A stretch of DNA of 64,000 bases from an uncultured Lentisphaeria bacterium (GTDB lineage Bacteria > Verrucomicrobiota > Lentisphaeria > Victivallales > UBA1829). Both the position numbers and the translations under genes were made by a program. Under the pieces are notes generated by a model, which was given only the letters and a program-made list of their open reading frames with translations, did no database searches and had not been told where the DNA came from. Of this stretch, positions 1 through 8,960 are shown piece by piece. Where the stretch lies: assembly GCA_905197955.1 (NCBI GenBank), contig CAJKAR010000021.1, positions 12,483 through 76,482 on the forward strand. The letters run 5' to 3'. Numbering within the stretch: the first letter of the stretch is position 1; each line of letters starts with the position of its first letter.

Positions 1-1507
1 TTGCGGTACCGCCCTCTCCGGTCACCTTTTTCATCATTTCGACAATTTTCTTATGAGTGGTCGGATCCTTGAAAATCGAATCAGGCTTTTCCAGCGGCAT
101 CTTCTGTTCGATTCCCGTTGCCGGATTTTCAATGCGGTCCACCAGGCGCAACTTCACCGGATGCCCTCCATTGGCAAGGATACAGTATCCCCGCACCAGC
201 TGGAGCGGGGATACGGCCACCCCCTGCCCAATCGGGAATCGCGTAATGGAGAGCGTATCCCAACGTTTCAGCGGACGGTAAATTCCGGCTGTTTCCGGTC
301 TCAGCGGGATCCCCGTTCTGGAACCGATCCCGAAACTGCGCAGCACCTCATCCAAAGTCTTCTCCCCCATTGCGAGCGCGATCTTCGCGGTTCCAATGTT
401 GCTGGAGTGCTGAATAATTTCCGATACGGTCAGATTCCCCATCGGATGAGAATCCTTGAGACTTTTTCCACCGTAGAACCAGAGTCCTTTTTCGCAGTCG
501 AAACGGGTCTCCGGAGTAACGATCCCCCGGTCAAGCGCTCCCGCCACGACAAGCGGCTTCATGGTGGAACCGGGTTCGAAAGTATCCTCCGCGATCCGGT
601 TTCGCCAGGCGTTGGGTTTCATGGAGTTGCGGTCGTTGGGATCGAACGTCGGCCGCTGAGCCACGGCAATAATATCACCGGTGTAGGGATCCGCCATGAC
701 GGCATAGGCGGCACTCGGATTGCAGCGTTCCATAAACTTGTCCAGCTCCTCCTCCAGAATGGCCTGAATCGGTTCCTGAATGGTGAGATAAACATTGAAT
801 CCATCCTTATCCTCCTTCATGCTGGAGTTGCCGTAGGCGATGGGGAGCCCGTCGCGACTGCGTTCATACCGCTCCTGCCCCTGAACACTGCGCATTTTGT
901 TGTCATAGAACTTTTCCAGTCCGATGACTGCCACGACCTGATCCCGGTCCAGATTGGTGAATCCCAGGACATTCGCCAGAAGCTGTTTTTTCGGGTAATA
1001 CCGTTTTGTCGTCTCGCGGTAGAAGATGGTTTTATAGCCCAGACGCGCCGTTTCCAGTTTCAGGCGCTCGGCGATCTCATAATCGACTTTGCCTTTGATA
1101 ATGACAAATTTTCTCTGGCGGACCCTTTTCGTTCCATCCGGATTTTTCGTGACGATCTCCTTGTCCATCAGTTTTTCATAGACGGAATCTTCGCTGATTT
1201 CCAGCTTTTCCGCCAGGAACTTTGCGATTTCGCGGCACTGTTCCGCATCTCCGGCGATGGAGGGATCGGCACAGACATCCGAGCAGGGAATGTTGCCGAC
1301 CAGCAGATTTCCGGAATAATCGTAAATCTCACCGCGTTTTCCGTTCATGGTTTTAACGGTGGTATATTTCATGCGGGCTTTCTTGTAAAGCTCGTCATGG
1401 CGCCGGATCTGAACCGTGTAGAGCTGCCAGCCGATATAGCCGAAAAGCAGAAGAAGGATGACCGTCACAACGATCATCCGTCTTCCCATCTGCGTGAATT
1501 TTGTCAT
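1..1507 (-). CDS. ftsI: Peptidoglycan D,D-transpeptidase FtsI (PBP3-like), C-terminus off the window
   Basis: Class B penicillin-binding protein that cross-links septal peptidoglycan. About 502 residues are visible. Residues 11-30 form one membrane anchor (IVVTVILLLLFGYIGW). A PBP dimerisation region follows, with RGEIYDYSGNLL near 57-68. The transpeptidase domain then shows the catalytic SxxK motif STMK with Ser314 (codon at 568-566) and the SxN motif SSN at about 368-370. The KTG motif would lie beyond base 1, so this is a partial gene cut by the window edge and not a pseudogene. The start ATG at 1507 lies 20 bp after the ftsL stop. Gene order mraZ-rsmH-ftsL-ftsI is the usual dcw order, which favours FtsI over another PBP2-type protein. 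Confidence 0.95.
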   Translation of the reverse strand, partial: MTKFTQMGRRMIVVTVILLLLFGYIGWQLYTVQIRRHDELYKKARMKYTTVKTMNGKRGEIYDYSGNLLVGNIPCSDVCADPSIAGDAEQCREIAKFLAEKLEISEDSVYEKLMDKEIVTKNPDGTKRVRQRKFVIIKGKVDYEIAERLKLETARLGYKTIFYRETTKRYYPKKQLLANVLGFTNLDRDQVVAVIGLEKFYDNKMRSVQGQERYERSRDGLPIAYGNSSMKEDKDGFNVYLTIQEPIQAILEEELDKFMERCNPSAAYAVMADPYTGDIIAVAQRPTFDPNDRNSMKPNAWRNRIAEDTFEPGSTMKPLVVAGALDRGIVTPETRFDCEKGLWFYGGKSLKDSHPMGNLTVSEIIQHSSNIGTAKIALAMGEKTLDEVLRSFGIGSRTGIPLRPETAGIYRPLKRWDTLSITRFPIGQGVAVSPLQLVRGYCILANGGHPVKLRLVDRIENPATGIEQKMPLEKPDSIFKDPTTHKKIVEMMKKVTGEGGTA

Positions 1508-1527
1508 CTGCTCCACCCCTCCCGGAC

Positions 1528-1956
1528 TCAGTGGGTTCCGGCGGTACGATTCTCCCTGTACAGAGGCGCACTGCCGTTCATCATCGCTCCGGAATGTCCG
1601 TCAAGATCCAGCAGCACAATCTTGCGGATCTGCTTGGAATCGGCGGGCCGGAGTCCGAGCTTGAACATGTTGATGCGGGAACTGATATACGGCCAGGAAC
1701 TCAGCTGCTCCTTGCGAACCTTCAGATTCGCAATCTCACGGTTCAGCTGATGAATCTTGGATTTCGTGCGTGCGATCTCGCGGTTGATCTGTTCCGCCTT
1801 CTGGTTGTAAATGATTCTCGCGTTGACGGCAAGGAAAATCAGAGCGAACATAAAGGAGAGCTTGATGACAAGGGATACCATCCAGGACCTCTTTGCCGAG
1901 GCTCTGGAACTGCGCCTGATTTCTTCCTGTGTTCTCATAGTTCTTACATTTGTCAT
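1528..1956 (-). CDS. ftsL: FtsL-like cell-division protein
   Basis: Small bitopic divisome protein of 142 residues. It has a basic N-terminus (RRSSRASAKRS), one transmembrane segment at about 25-45, then a heptad-like coiled coil at about 52-85 (QINREIARTKSKIHQLNREIANLK). This is the FtsL/DivIC architecture. Sequence similarity in this family is weak, so the call leans on topology and on position between rsmH and ftsI. The start at 1956 is chosen because GGGGAGAG precedes it and its ATG overlaps the rsmH stop as ATGA. An upstream in-frame ATG would sit inside rsmH. The short C-terminal tail after the coil is variable in this family. Confidence 0.8.
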   Translation of the reverse strand: MTNVRTMRTQEEIRRSSRASAKRSWMVSLVIKLSFMFALIFLAVNARIIYNQKAEQINREIARTKSKIHQLNREIANLKVRKEQLSSWPYISSRINMFKLGLRPADSKQIRKIVLLDLDGHSGAMMNGSAPLYRENRTAGTH

Positions 1957-2930
1957 GATTCTCTCCCCGCCGTTTTTATTTTTTCCGCCGCTCTCAATTT
2001 TGCACACGCCGCTCTTGGATTTTCCTTCAGTTCCGTCTCATCCGCCGTTACCGGATGCCTGGTCACGATCTTCAGCACCGGCTTCCATCCGCATACACAA
2101 ACCGGAAGCCCCGGCGGACATTTGCACGTCTCCGCCATATCCCGGAAGAAGTTTTTGACAATTCTATCTTCCAGCGAATGAAAGCTGATCACACAGAGCC
2201 TTCCGCCCGGATTCAGCAGCGGAACTGCAGCTTCCAGCGCCCGTTTCAACTCCTCCAGTTCCCCGTTGACTTCCATCCGCAGAGCCTGAAAACAGAGGGT
2301 CGGCGCGGGAAGACTTCTCTTCCGGTTCCGGGAACGCAGCACCCGATCACAGATTTCCGCGAGTTCTCCGGTTGTCGAAAATGCCTTTTTCTCTCTGGCG
2401 GCAACGATCGCCTCCGCAAGCATACGGGCATCCCGGTTCTCCATTTCCCCGTATTCCCGAAACAGATTCCGAAGAGACTCCGCATCATAATGATTCACGA
2501 CTCTGGAAGCGGAAAGTTCCGACGTTCTGTCCATTCTCATATCCAGCGGACCATCCTGACGAAATGAAAATCCGCGCTTCGGATCATCAATCTGCGGAGA
2601 AGAGACCCCGATATCCAGCAGAATCGCATCAACCGAATCCCAGCCGAGTCCGCGGGAAAATTCCGCAAGTTCCGAAAAACGTCCTTTCCGCAGATGCACC
2701 CGGTTCCCGGCAAACGCCAGACGTTCTCCGGCACGGACGAGTGCCTCGTCATCGCGGTCGATTCCCAGCAGTTCCGCCTCAGGCAGACGTTCCAGAATCA
2801 GGGAACTGTGTCCACCGCATCCGATTGTCCCGTCGATGATTCTGCGAATCGGACGGCTGGTTCCGTCAAGCAGCAAGTCTATCGTCTGTCGGGGAAGAAC
2901 CGGAACATGAGTAAATGCCGATTCCGTCAT
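1953..2930 (-). CDS. rsmH: 16S rRNA (cytosine(1402)-N4)-methyltransferase RsmH
   Basis: SAM-dependent methyltransferase that modifies N4 of C1402 in 16S rRNA; 325 residues, normal family length. Signatures visible: HVPVLPRQTIDLL at the N-terminus, GTIGCGGHSSLIL (SAM-binding loop) near 34-46, DRDDEAL near 58, DAILLDIGVSSPQID, and the family hallmark RGFSFRQDGPLDMRMD. The C-terminus has GGRLCVISFHSLEDRIVK. Its start overlaps the mraZ stop by 4 bp and its stop overlaps ftsL by 4 bp, so the genes are probably translationally coupled. Confidence 0.97.
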   Translation of the reverse strand: MTESAFTHVPVLPRQTIDLLLDGTSRPIRRIIDGTIGCGGHSSLILERLPEAELLGIDRDDEALVRAGERLAFAGNRVHLRKGRFSELAEFSRGLGWDSVDAILLDIGVSSPQIDDPKRGFSFRQDGPLDMRMDRTSELSASRVVNHYDAESLRNLFREYGEMENRDARMLAEAIVAAREKKAFSTTGELAEICDRVLRSRNRKRSLPAPTLCFQALRMEVNGELEELKRALEAAVPLLNPGGRLCVISFHSLEDRIVKNFFRDMAETCKCPPGLPVCVCGWKPVLKIVTRHPVTADETELKENPRAACAKLRAAEKIKTAGRES

Positions 2931-3385
2931 CCCGCCGTCTCCCTGCTGAGTTTCTCCAGCACATCATAACAGGCATCTTCCCCGTTCTCCTGCTGCATCC
3001 GGCTCCACGCCTCAGGCGAGTAGAGGAGAATCATCGAAACGGAACCGACCAGAGCCACCTTGTCTTTCAGACCTGCATGAGCCGCCAGCTGCTGACCGAT
3101 CTGGATTCGTCCCTGCTTGTCGCACACGCATTCCTGCGCGCGTGAACCAAGACGCGCCAGATTCCGCGCATCCTCCACATTCCCGAGGGAAAGTTTTCGA
3201 GTCTTGTCCAGCACCATCTCACGGAAGGTGTCCACGGACATCATCTGAATAGCGTGGTCGCGCGACGGCAGAAGAACAAAACGCGAACAACCCCTCCATG
3301 CCGCCGGAATGGCAACTCTCCGCTGCGTGTCGAGCGTGTGCTCATACTCGCCTAGAAAAAATGTGGGTTCCGACCCTGCTGCCAT
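2927..3385 (-). CDS. mraZ: Division/cell-wall cluster transcriptional regulator MraZ
   Basis: First gene of the dcw operon; 152 residues with two SpoVT/AbrB-like swapped-hairpin halves. The first half has FFLGEYEHTLDTQRRVAIPAAWRG, the second CVCDKQGRIQIGQQLAAHAGL. MraZ normally forms a ring that binds repeats upstream of its own gene and represses the operon. I saw no clean set of MraZ boxes upstream. The start ATG at 3385 follows GGAG with a short spacer. Autoregulation is inferred from the family. Confidence 0.96.
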   Translation of the reverse strand: MAAGSEPTFFLGEYEHTLDTQRRVAIPAAWRGCSRFVLLPSRDHAIQMMSVDTFREMVLDKTRKLSLGNVEDARNLARLGSRAQECVCDKQGRIQIGQQLAAHAGLKDKVALVGSVSMILLYSPEAWSRMQQENGEDACYDVLEKLSRETAG

Positions 3386-3604
3386 CTACTTGCTCCATTT
3401 CACTGCTATTCTCACCTTTTCGCCCCTTTATGACCCTAACTTATCCTTTTTTCCCTTTCTTTCAAGTGGAAAAAAGAAAAAAAATCAAAAAAAGTTTGCA
3501 AAAGAAAAGCTCCCGGCAAGGACTCTTCATGCCGGGAAAAAAGAAAAGTGTTCCCAAGTCCCTGAAAAGACGCCAGAAAGAAGCTGCCGGAACAATCGTT
3601 CCGG
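3386..3604. other. mraZ upstream region, no gene
   Basis: Stretch between mraZ (minus) and the terminator of the next minus-strand gene. It is A/T-rich on the side nearer the terminator (long A runs at 3476-3510). It should hold the dcw promoter and any MraZ sites. A TTGAAA lies at 3475-3470 on the minus strand but has no matching -10 at 16-18 bp, so I call no promoter. No RNA gene or convincing ORF was seen. Confidence 0.4.
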
Positions 3605-3605
3605 A

Positions 3606-3661
3606 AAAAAGACAAAAAAAATCCCGTCGCCGAGACGTCGTTTCATCTTCTCGGCGACGGG
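3606..3661 (-). terminator. Rho-independent terminator of the GH172-like gene
   Basis: Perfect 13-bp stem: 3623-3635 pairs with 3649-3661 (CCCGTCGCCGAGA / TCTCGGCGACGGG). On the minus strand it is followed by two T runs (complement of A runs at 3614-3621 and 3605-3610). It lies just past the stop at 3687. Confidence 0.9.
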
Positions 3662-3686
3662 AACCTTTCCCGGATTATTTTCCGCT

Positions 3687-4763
3687 TCAAATCACTTCCA
3701 GCTGATCCTTCTCCGGCAGAGGATGCGGCGTATGAGCCGGGGTATCCTGATACCAGAATGCCACAGCAGCGATGTCATCCTGAAGCGGCAGATAACGTCC
3801 GCCGGATCGCCAGCCGAGGGCCTGAATGGTCACCCGGATCCTCTCCCGGAAACGGATCGGATCGCAAAGATGCCAGCGGTAGAGCCCGAAGCGCTGCTGC
3901 GAACGATAGACTCCATCCGGACAGAGAACCTGTGCAAGCCCGCTGTACGGCGTGGTAAATGGCTGATATCGCTTCGTCTCCTTGTTTTCAAAATTGTAGG
4001 AGCCGCCGAAATAGTCTTCGGTTCCGGTTCCGCAGATTGTCGGAAACTCTTCATCGTCATCAAGATAGAACTTGATCTCCCCTTCCCCCCACCAGCCGGA
4101 GTTGTTCACGCCCCACGCCAGATAGGTCCCGACATAATGCCCGTTGCCTTGAATCCCGTCAAGAATCGTATACACCCCTTTGTACGGCAGCGGATTTACT
4201 CGACGGAACTGCGCATGAAAATAAGCCGAATCAACCGGAACCTCGCCCAGCGAATAGTTGATCTGATAATACGCCACAATATCTTCCGTCGAAATGTTCT
4301 CCAGCGTGATGCGCGCATGGGTATGGAACGGCATCTCCCAGTAGCAGTTGAACGCGCTGCCCGGATTCACACAAACCGGAAGACTCGATACCGGAGTGTA
4401 GCTGCCCCATCCGCAGCAGAAGAAATCGCCTGCCGGACATTCAATGGCGGGCACCTCCTCGTTATCCCAGTAAAAGCGCAGGATCAGAAATCTCCAGTTT
4501 CCCGACAAGGTCATCCAGATCTGCTGAATCACCCCTTCTCCTTCGATATCCGCCAGAGTGAAAACCGATCCGGCAGGAACGATCACGCTTGGAGAAACCT
4601 TCCAACCGACTCCCAGATCGCGCGCGCAACTGGCGCCGGTTCCTTCGGAAGCGCGCCCCCCTCCGCCGGGGGCACCTGTCATGTTCTCCGGACTGATCGA
4701 GCGGGACCTGGCCTCCGACAAACGGGATATGGAACTCCAGGACGATGATGCAAGACGATTCAT
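3687..4763 (-). CDS. DUF2961 / GH172-family protein
   Basis: 358 residues matching the DUF2961 family, now GH172; characterised members include a difructose-dianhydride synthase/hydrolase and D-arabinan-degrading enzymes. Seen: EGEGVIQQIWMTL near 73, LRFYWDNEEVPAIECPAGDFF near 94-114, a PYKGVYTILDGIQGNGHYVGTY block, WWGEGEIKFYLDDDEEFPTICGTGTEDYFGGSYNF (family core with acidic residues), and a C-terminal DDIAAVAFWYQ strand. No signal peptide is present (Ser/Arg-rich N-terminus), so it is probably cytoplasmic. The start is supported by AAGGAG about 10 bp upstream. It is monocistronic, with its own promoter (4842-4870) and terminator. The exact substrate cannot be read from sequence. Confidence 0.85.
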   Translation of the reverse strand: MNRLASSSWSSISRLSEARSRSISPENMTGAPGGGGRASEGTGASCARDLGVGWKVSPSVIVPAGSVFTLADIEGEGVIQQIWMTLSGNWRFLILRFYWDNEEVPAIECPAGDFFCCGWGSYTPVSSLPVCVNPGSAFNCYWEMPFHTHARITLENISTEDIVAYYQINYSLGEVPVDSAYFHAQFRRVNPLPYKGVYTILDGIQGNGHYVGTYLAWGVNNSGWWGEGEIKFYLDDDEEFPTICGTGTEDYFGGSYNFENKETKRYQPFTTPYSGLAQVLCPDGVYRSQQRFGLYRWHLCDPIRFRERIRVTIQALGWRSGGRYLPLQDDIAAVAFWYQDTPAHTPHPLPEKDQLEVI

Positions 4764-4841
4764 TGATTCAACTCCTTTTGTTGTTTTTCCAGAAAACAGA
4801 TTCAGGAAACATCACTAAGAATCATTTCCAAAATCTGTAGA

Positions 4842-4870
4842 AATATAAAAACCATTTCCGGCGTTTACAA
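4842..4870 (-). promoter_or_regulatory. Sigma-70-type promoter for the GH172-like gene
   Basis: Minus strand: -35 TTGTAA (4870-4865), 17-bp spacer, -10 TATATT (4847-4842). It lies about 80 bp upstream of the start at 4763. Confidence 0.55.
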
Positions 4871-4909
4871 TCCCGGAAGCCGAAAAAATAAAAAGTTCTG
4901 CAATCAAAC

Positions 4910-4947
4910 AAAAAAACTCCGCACCCGCCCATCGGCAGATGCGGAGT
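4910..4947 (-). terminator. Terminator of purL
   Basis: Stem ACTCCGCA/TGCGGAGT (4916-4923 with 4940-4947), followed on the minus strand by a T run complementary to the A's at 4910-4915. It begins 28 bp past the purL stop. Confidence 0.85.
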
Positions 4948-4974
4948 CTGTTTTTCAACAGAATGAGTTACAAC

Positions 4975-7941
4975 TCACACGCCGGCAAGCGTGGACTTGT
5001 ACTTTGCCACCATCTCCTCCACCGGAATCTCCACGACTCCGGAAGCGGAACGGAAGCTCAATTTTCCGCTCTCATCCGTCGCTCCGACCTCCGCGAACGG
5101 AACGCCGGAGAAGATCTCTTTCAGCTTCGGCACATCGGCTTTCGCGCAGGTAATCAGGAAGCGGCTGTTCGATTCGGAGAACAGAAGTTCCAGATCGCTC
5201 ATCGGCACATCCGCCGGAACGGAAGCCAGATCAATCGACATACCAAGACGGCCGCCCATTGCGGAACGCGCAGCGGCAATCGCAAGTCCGCCGATCGCGG
5301 GAGAGATCGCGGAATGGATCAATCCGGCATTCAGCGCCTTGTGATAGGCTTCATAGGTTTTGTTGGCCATCGCGGCATCGACTTTCGGAACATCCGTACC
5401 GATCTTGCCGAGCATTGCAAAATATTCACTGCCGCCGAGCTCGCGCTTTGTCGCGCCGATCACGCAGACGGCATCCCCGGCGAGTTTGGCGTCGATGGAA
5501 ACGGCCTTCGACACATCGTCGATTTTGCCCATGACGCTGAACAGAACGGTCGGCGGAATGGAGATCTTTCTGCCGCCGCGGGTGCTGTCGTTCTTCATGC
5601 TGTCCTTTCCGGAAACGCAGGGAACCGTAAAGGCGAGCGCATAATCGTAAAGAGCCTGGTTGGCACGGACAAGCTGAGCCATTTTGTATTCGCCGTCGGG
5701 AGTCTTTTCGCTCTGGACGGGATCCGGCCAGCAGAAGTTGTCGAGTCCGGCAAGGTGTTTCGGGTCGGCGCCGACCGCGACCGCTTCGCGGATCGCGACA
5801 TCCATCGTGGACGCCATCATGTGATAGGTATCAATATCGCTGTAACGCGGCATGATGCCGGCGGAAAGAACAACGCCCTCACGGGTCAGCGGCTCGACCA
5901 TGAAGACGGTCGCATCGGAAGCGACATCGCGGTTCACTCCCGTATACGGCTTGATGACGCTGAGCCCCTTCACTTCGTGATCGTACTGGCGCGCTTTGTA
6001 TTCGCCGGAACAGACGTTCAGCTGCGTCAGCATGGAGAGCACATCCGCCTTGACGCTGCGTCCTGCCAGATCGGGATTGTCGAACTTCTTCGGCTCCCAG
6101 GTGGCACGGAGATGCATCCGGGGAAGTCCCTCGTGCATGAAGGCAATGTCGATGCAGGCAACGACTTTGTCGCCGTACAGCATACAGAACTTGCCGTCAT
6201 CGGTGAATTCGCCGAGCACGGTTGCTTCCACATCGCGCTCCTTCGCCACGCGGAGGAACTCTTCGATATTTTCCGGCGGAACCGCAAAGCTCATGCGCTC
6301 CTGCGCCTCGGAAACGAGAATCTCCCAGGGTTTGAGTCCGGCGTACTTCAGCGGAGCCTTCGCAAGATCCATGCGGCATCCGTTGGAAATCGACGCCATT
6401 TCGCCGACGCTGGAGGAGAGGCCGCCCGCGCCGTTGTCGGTGACAAACCGATAGAGGTTGCGGTCGCGGATCTCGTAAATGAAATCGGACATCTTCTTCT
6501 GCGTAATCGGGTCGCCGATCTGCACCGCCTGCACGGGACTGTCCTTATGCAGCTCTTCGCTGGAGAAGGTCGCTCCGTGAATGCCGTCCTTGCCGATTCG
6601 TCCGCCGGTCATGACGATCAGATCGCCCGGTTTGATCGTCTTGGTCCAGCCGTCCACCTTGCCGACCTTTTTCGGCAAAGTTCCGAGCGTTCCGCAGTAG
6701 ACCAGCGGCTTTCCGATATAGCGCTCATCGAAGCGCTCCCAGCCGATTCCGTAGGGAATGCCGCTCTGGTTGCCGCCGTCGATCACGCCCTTGTGGACGC
6801 CGTCGCGCAGACGCCGCGGATGCAGAAGCCCTTCCGGCACATCCTTCGGATCGGTGAACGGCGAACCGAGGCAGTACCCCCACACATTGATCAGGAGATC
6901 GGCGCCCTGCCCTGTTCCGAGCGGGTCGCGGTTCACGCCGACGATTCCGGTCATCGCGCCCCCGTAGGGATCCAGCGCGGACGGGCTGTTATGTGTCTCG
7001 ACCTTGAACACAAGATCCAGTTTATCGTTGAATTTAATCACGCCGGCGTTGTCCGTGAACACGGAAACGAGCCAGTCAACCTTCTTTGCAATCTCCTTTG
7101 TCCCCTTCTGAATGAAGGTTTTGTAAAGAGAGGTGAAGGTCTCCTTTTTACCGGTGGTGCGGTCCAGATATTCGACCTCGGCGCTGAAAATTTTATGTTT
7201 GCAGTGTTCGGACCAGGTCTGTGCGAGGATCTCCAGCTCGACATCAGTCGGCTTGTCGAGACCGAACTTCGCGCGGTCCTTCGCATTGCGGAAATAGTTC
7301 TGAATCGACTTCATCTCTTCGAGCGAAAGCGCCAGCGTACCTTTCCGGGAAATCTCCATGAGTTCATCGTCGGAGACTTCGAGATCAATCAGCCGGACCT
7401 CACCTCCGCCGATACCGTTCACGACCGGTTTGTTCAGCGGCATACCGTTCTTTTCCACCTCCGCGCGGGAGAGCACTTTGACAGTCTCAATCAGTTCATT
7501 GGCAAGGATTCCGCGAGCGATTTCCGCAACTTTTTCCGCGGTCAATGCGGGAGCCTGGAAGAGATATTCAATCGAGCTGTAAACATCTTCGCCGGGGACC
7601 AGCTTTCTGCCGATGATATCGCCGACTGCCTCGCGAGCGGTGCGGCCGACGTTGTCGGTCACGCCGGGACGATATCCCACCGCCACGACCCAGTCGAAAT
7701 CAAACACCTCTCCCGGCGCAGTCTCCCCCACCTTATAATACTGGAGCACAGGATTCGCCAGTTCCTTTGCAATTTTTTCCGCCTGCGCCCGGTCAATATC
7801 GGCGGAGACGGTGAAGACATCCCTGGTCCGGACGGAAACAACGTTCTCATGAAGAAAATCCGTAATCTTCTTCAACGCCGCCTCGCCTCTTGCGTCATGC
7901 CATTCCGGCTTGACAGCGATTTCGATTCTGTGATCCATCAT
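4975..7941 (-). CDS. purL: Phosphoribosylformylglycinamidine synthase, PurS-PurL fusion
   Basis: Purine biosynthesis: FGAR + ATP + ammonia or glutamine to FGAM. 988 residues. The first ~170 residues look like a PurS pair (RIEIAVKPEWHDARGEAALKKI, then SVRTRDVFTVSADID), fused to a PurL core. Core motifs: ETHNSPSALDPYGGAMTG (ATP/FGAR binding), GGNQSGIPYGIG, GGRIGKDGIHGATFSSEEL, and a second AIRS-like half with CVSGKDSMKNDS. The chain ends with VEEMVAKYKSTLAGV; there is no C-terminal glutaminase domain such as proteobacterial ~1300-residue PurL has, so a separate PurQ is expected elsewhere. The start ATG (7941) follows AAGGG. It is monocistronic with its own promoter and terminator. Confidence 0.95.
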   Translation of the reverse strand: MMDHRIEIAVKPEWHDARGEAALKKITDFLHENVVSVRTRDVFTVSADIDRAQAEKIAKELANPVLQYYKVGETAPGEVFDFDWVVAVGYRPGVTDNVGRTAREAVGDIIGRKLVPGEDVYSSIEYLFQAPALTAEKVAEIARGILANELIETVKVLSRAEVEKNGMPLNKPVVNGIGGGEVRLIDLEVSDDELMEISRKGTLALSLEEMKSIQNYFRNAKDRAKFGLDKPTDVELEILAQTWSEHCKHKIFSAEVEYLDRTTGKKETFTSLYKTFIQKGTKEIAKKVDWLVSVFTDNAGVIKFNDKLDLVFKVETHNSPSALDPYGGAMTGIVGVNRDPLGTGQGADLLINVWGYCLGSPFTDPKDVPEGLLHPRRLRDGVHKGVIDGGNQSGIPYGIGWERFDERYIGKPLVYCGTLGTLPKKVGKVDGWTKTIKPGDLIVMTGGRIGKDGIHGATFSSEELHKDSPVQAVQIGDPITQKKMSDFIYEIRDRNLYRFVTDNGAGGLSSSVGEMASISNGCRMDLAKAPLKYAGLKPWEILVSEAQERMSFAVPPENIEEFLRVAKERDVEATVLGEFTDDGKFCMLYGDKVVACIDIAFMHEGLPRMHLRATWEPKKFDNPDLAGRSVKADVLSMLTQLNVCSGEYKARQYDHEVKGLSVIKPYTGVNRDVASDATVFMVEPLTREGVVLSAGIMPRYSDIDTYHMMASTMDVAIREAVAVGADPKHLAGLDNFCWPDPVQSEKTPDGEYKMAQLVRANQALYDYALAFTVPCVSGKDSMKNDSTRGGRKISIPPTVLFSVMGKIDDVSKAVSIDAKLAGDAVCVIGATKRELGGSEYFAMLGKIGTDVPKVDAAMANKTYEAYHKALNAGLIHSAISPAIGGLAIAAARSAMGGRLGMSIDLASVPADVPMSDLELLFSESNSRFLITCAKADVPKLKEIFSGVPFAEVGATDESGKLSFRSASGVVEIPVEEMVAKYKSTLAGV

Positions 7942-7979
7942 TTTTTCCCTTGTCCTTTCAGTTTGAAAAACATGCCGGT

Positions 7980-8008
7980 AAGATACATCGGAATCGGACT
8001 TTTTTCAA
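7980..8008 (-). promoter_or_regulatory. Promoter of purL
   Basis: Minus strand: TTGAAA (8008-8003), 17-bp spacer, TATCTT (7985-7980). The leader before the ATG at 7941 is about 30 nt, so no room for a purine riboswitch. Confidence 0.6.
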
Positions 8009-8037
8009 CAAATCTTCCGGAAAAAAGAGGGGATGCG

Positions 8038-8916
8038 TCACGCTTTGATCTCCGAACTTCTCCCCGCCGCTCCGGACTCTTCCGCAAAACAGTGCGAACG
8101 GTACCGCAGCGGAGTCATTCCATAGCGTTCCTTGAAGAGCTTCGAGAGATACGCCGAATCCGAAAAATTGAGAAATTCCGTGATCTCGCCGATCCGATGA
8201 TTTGTCTCCCGCAGCTGCCGTGCCGCCTCCTCCAGTTTGATATTCCGCACATACTCCGCAGGCGTTTCCGGAAAATACATCCGCCAGTACCGGAAAAAGG
8301 TCCGGCGCGACATCCCGTGCTCCCGCGCCAGCGCCTCCAGATCCATCTCCCGGTTGAAATGAAACTTCAACGCCGAAGCAATCGCCATGATCCTGTCATG
8401 ATTGCACTCATGGTCTGTTTTCGGCTTTTTTCTCATGAAAATCAACTCCTGAAGCAGCTGGAAGCACGCCACATCGACCCGGTCCGCCACGCCGTATTCC
8501 AGAGAGTGATTCTGGTAATCGGTCAACCGGCGGATCAGTTCCGTGATCTCTCCGCTGAGTTCGATCTCCCACGCGATCTCCTCCGGCAGAATCTTCTGCG
8601 CTCTCATCGCCTCCAGCGACTTCAGCGAGTAGCTGAAATGAAACGAGTTACGCGGATAGGGAAGCGCATAGGTAATCGGACGGAACGGATATTTGATCAG
8701 GACATGCGGAAAACGTGTTCTGTAAACGTTCCCGTCGATCCGATCCACGGCGAACTCCTCCTCGCCGGACGAGATCCGGATACAGACCTCGAACTTGTCC
8801 GTGAAATAAAAATCATACGCCTTCCGCTGTTCCCCGACCGTGCTTCCAAACCGTTTCACAGGAAACGGAAACGGCACAACTCTCTTCTGTGCGGAAAGAT
8901 CCGTTTCATACAGCAT
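8038..8916 (-). CDS. AraC-family transcriptional regulator
   Basis: 292 residues. The C-terminal ~100 residues form a double helix-turn-helix: DLEALAREHGMSRRTFFRYWRMYFPETPAEYVRNIKLEEAARQLRETN, then RIGEITEFLNFSDSAYLSKLFKERYGMTPLRYR (the second HTH and the AraC signature). The N-terminal sensor region is not recognised, so the ligand is unknown. Start at 8916 is chosen because AGGAGG lies 5-8 bp upstream; a longer in-frame extension would run into the divergent promoter region. It is transcribed away from the GH16 gene at 9107, which is the likely target. Confidence 0.9.
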   Translation of the reverse strand: MLYETDLSAQKRVVPFPFPVKRFGSTVGEQRKAYDFYFTDKFEVCIRISSGEEEFAVDRIDGNVYRTRFPHVLIKYPFRPITYALPYPRNSFHFSYSLKSLEAMRAQKILPEEIAWEIELSGEITELIRRLTDYQNHSLEYGVADRVDVACFQLLQELIFMRKKPKTDHECNHDRIMAIASALKFHFNREMDLEALAREHGMSRRTFFRYWRMYFPETPAEYVRNIKLEEAARQLRETNHRIGEITEFLNFSDSAYLSKLFKERYGMTPLRYRSHCFAEESGAAGRSSEIKA

Positions 8917-8960
8917 CTTCAGGCCTCCTGTTTGAAGAATCCTCAATACTTTATCATGAA

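Noticed and set aside
53..1750. A 565-codon plus-strand open frame at the left edge
   Set aside because: Antisense to ftsI, whose catalytic motifs are clear on the minus strand.
3386..3480. MraZ binding boxes upstream of mraZ
   Set aside because: Two GTGA motifs 12 bp apart were seen on the minus strand, but spacing and sequence do not match known MraZ repeats well enough.
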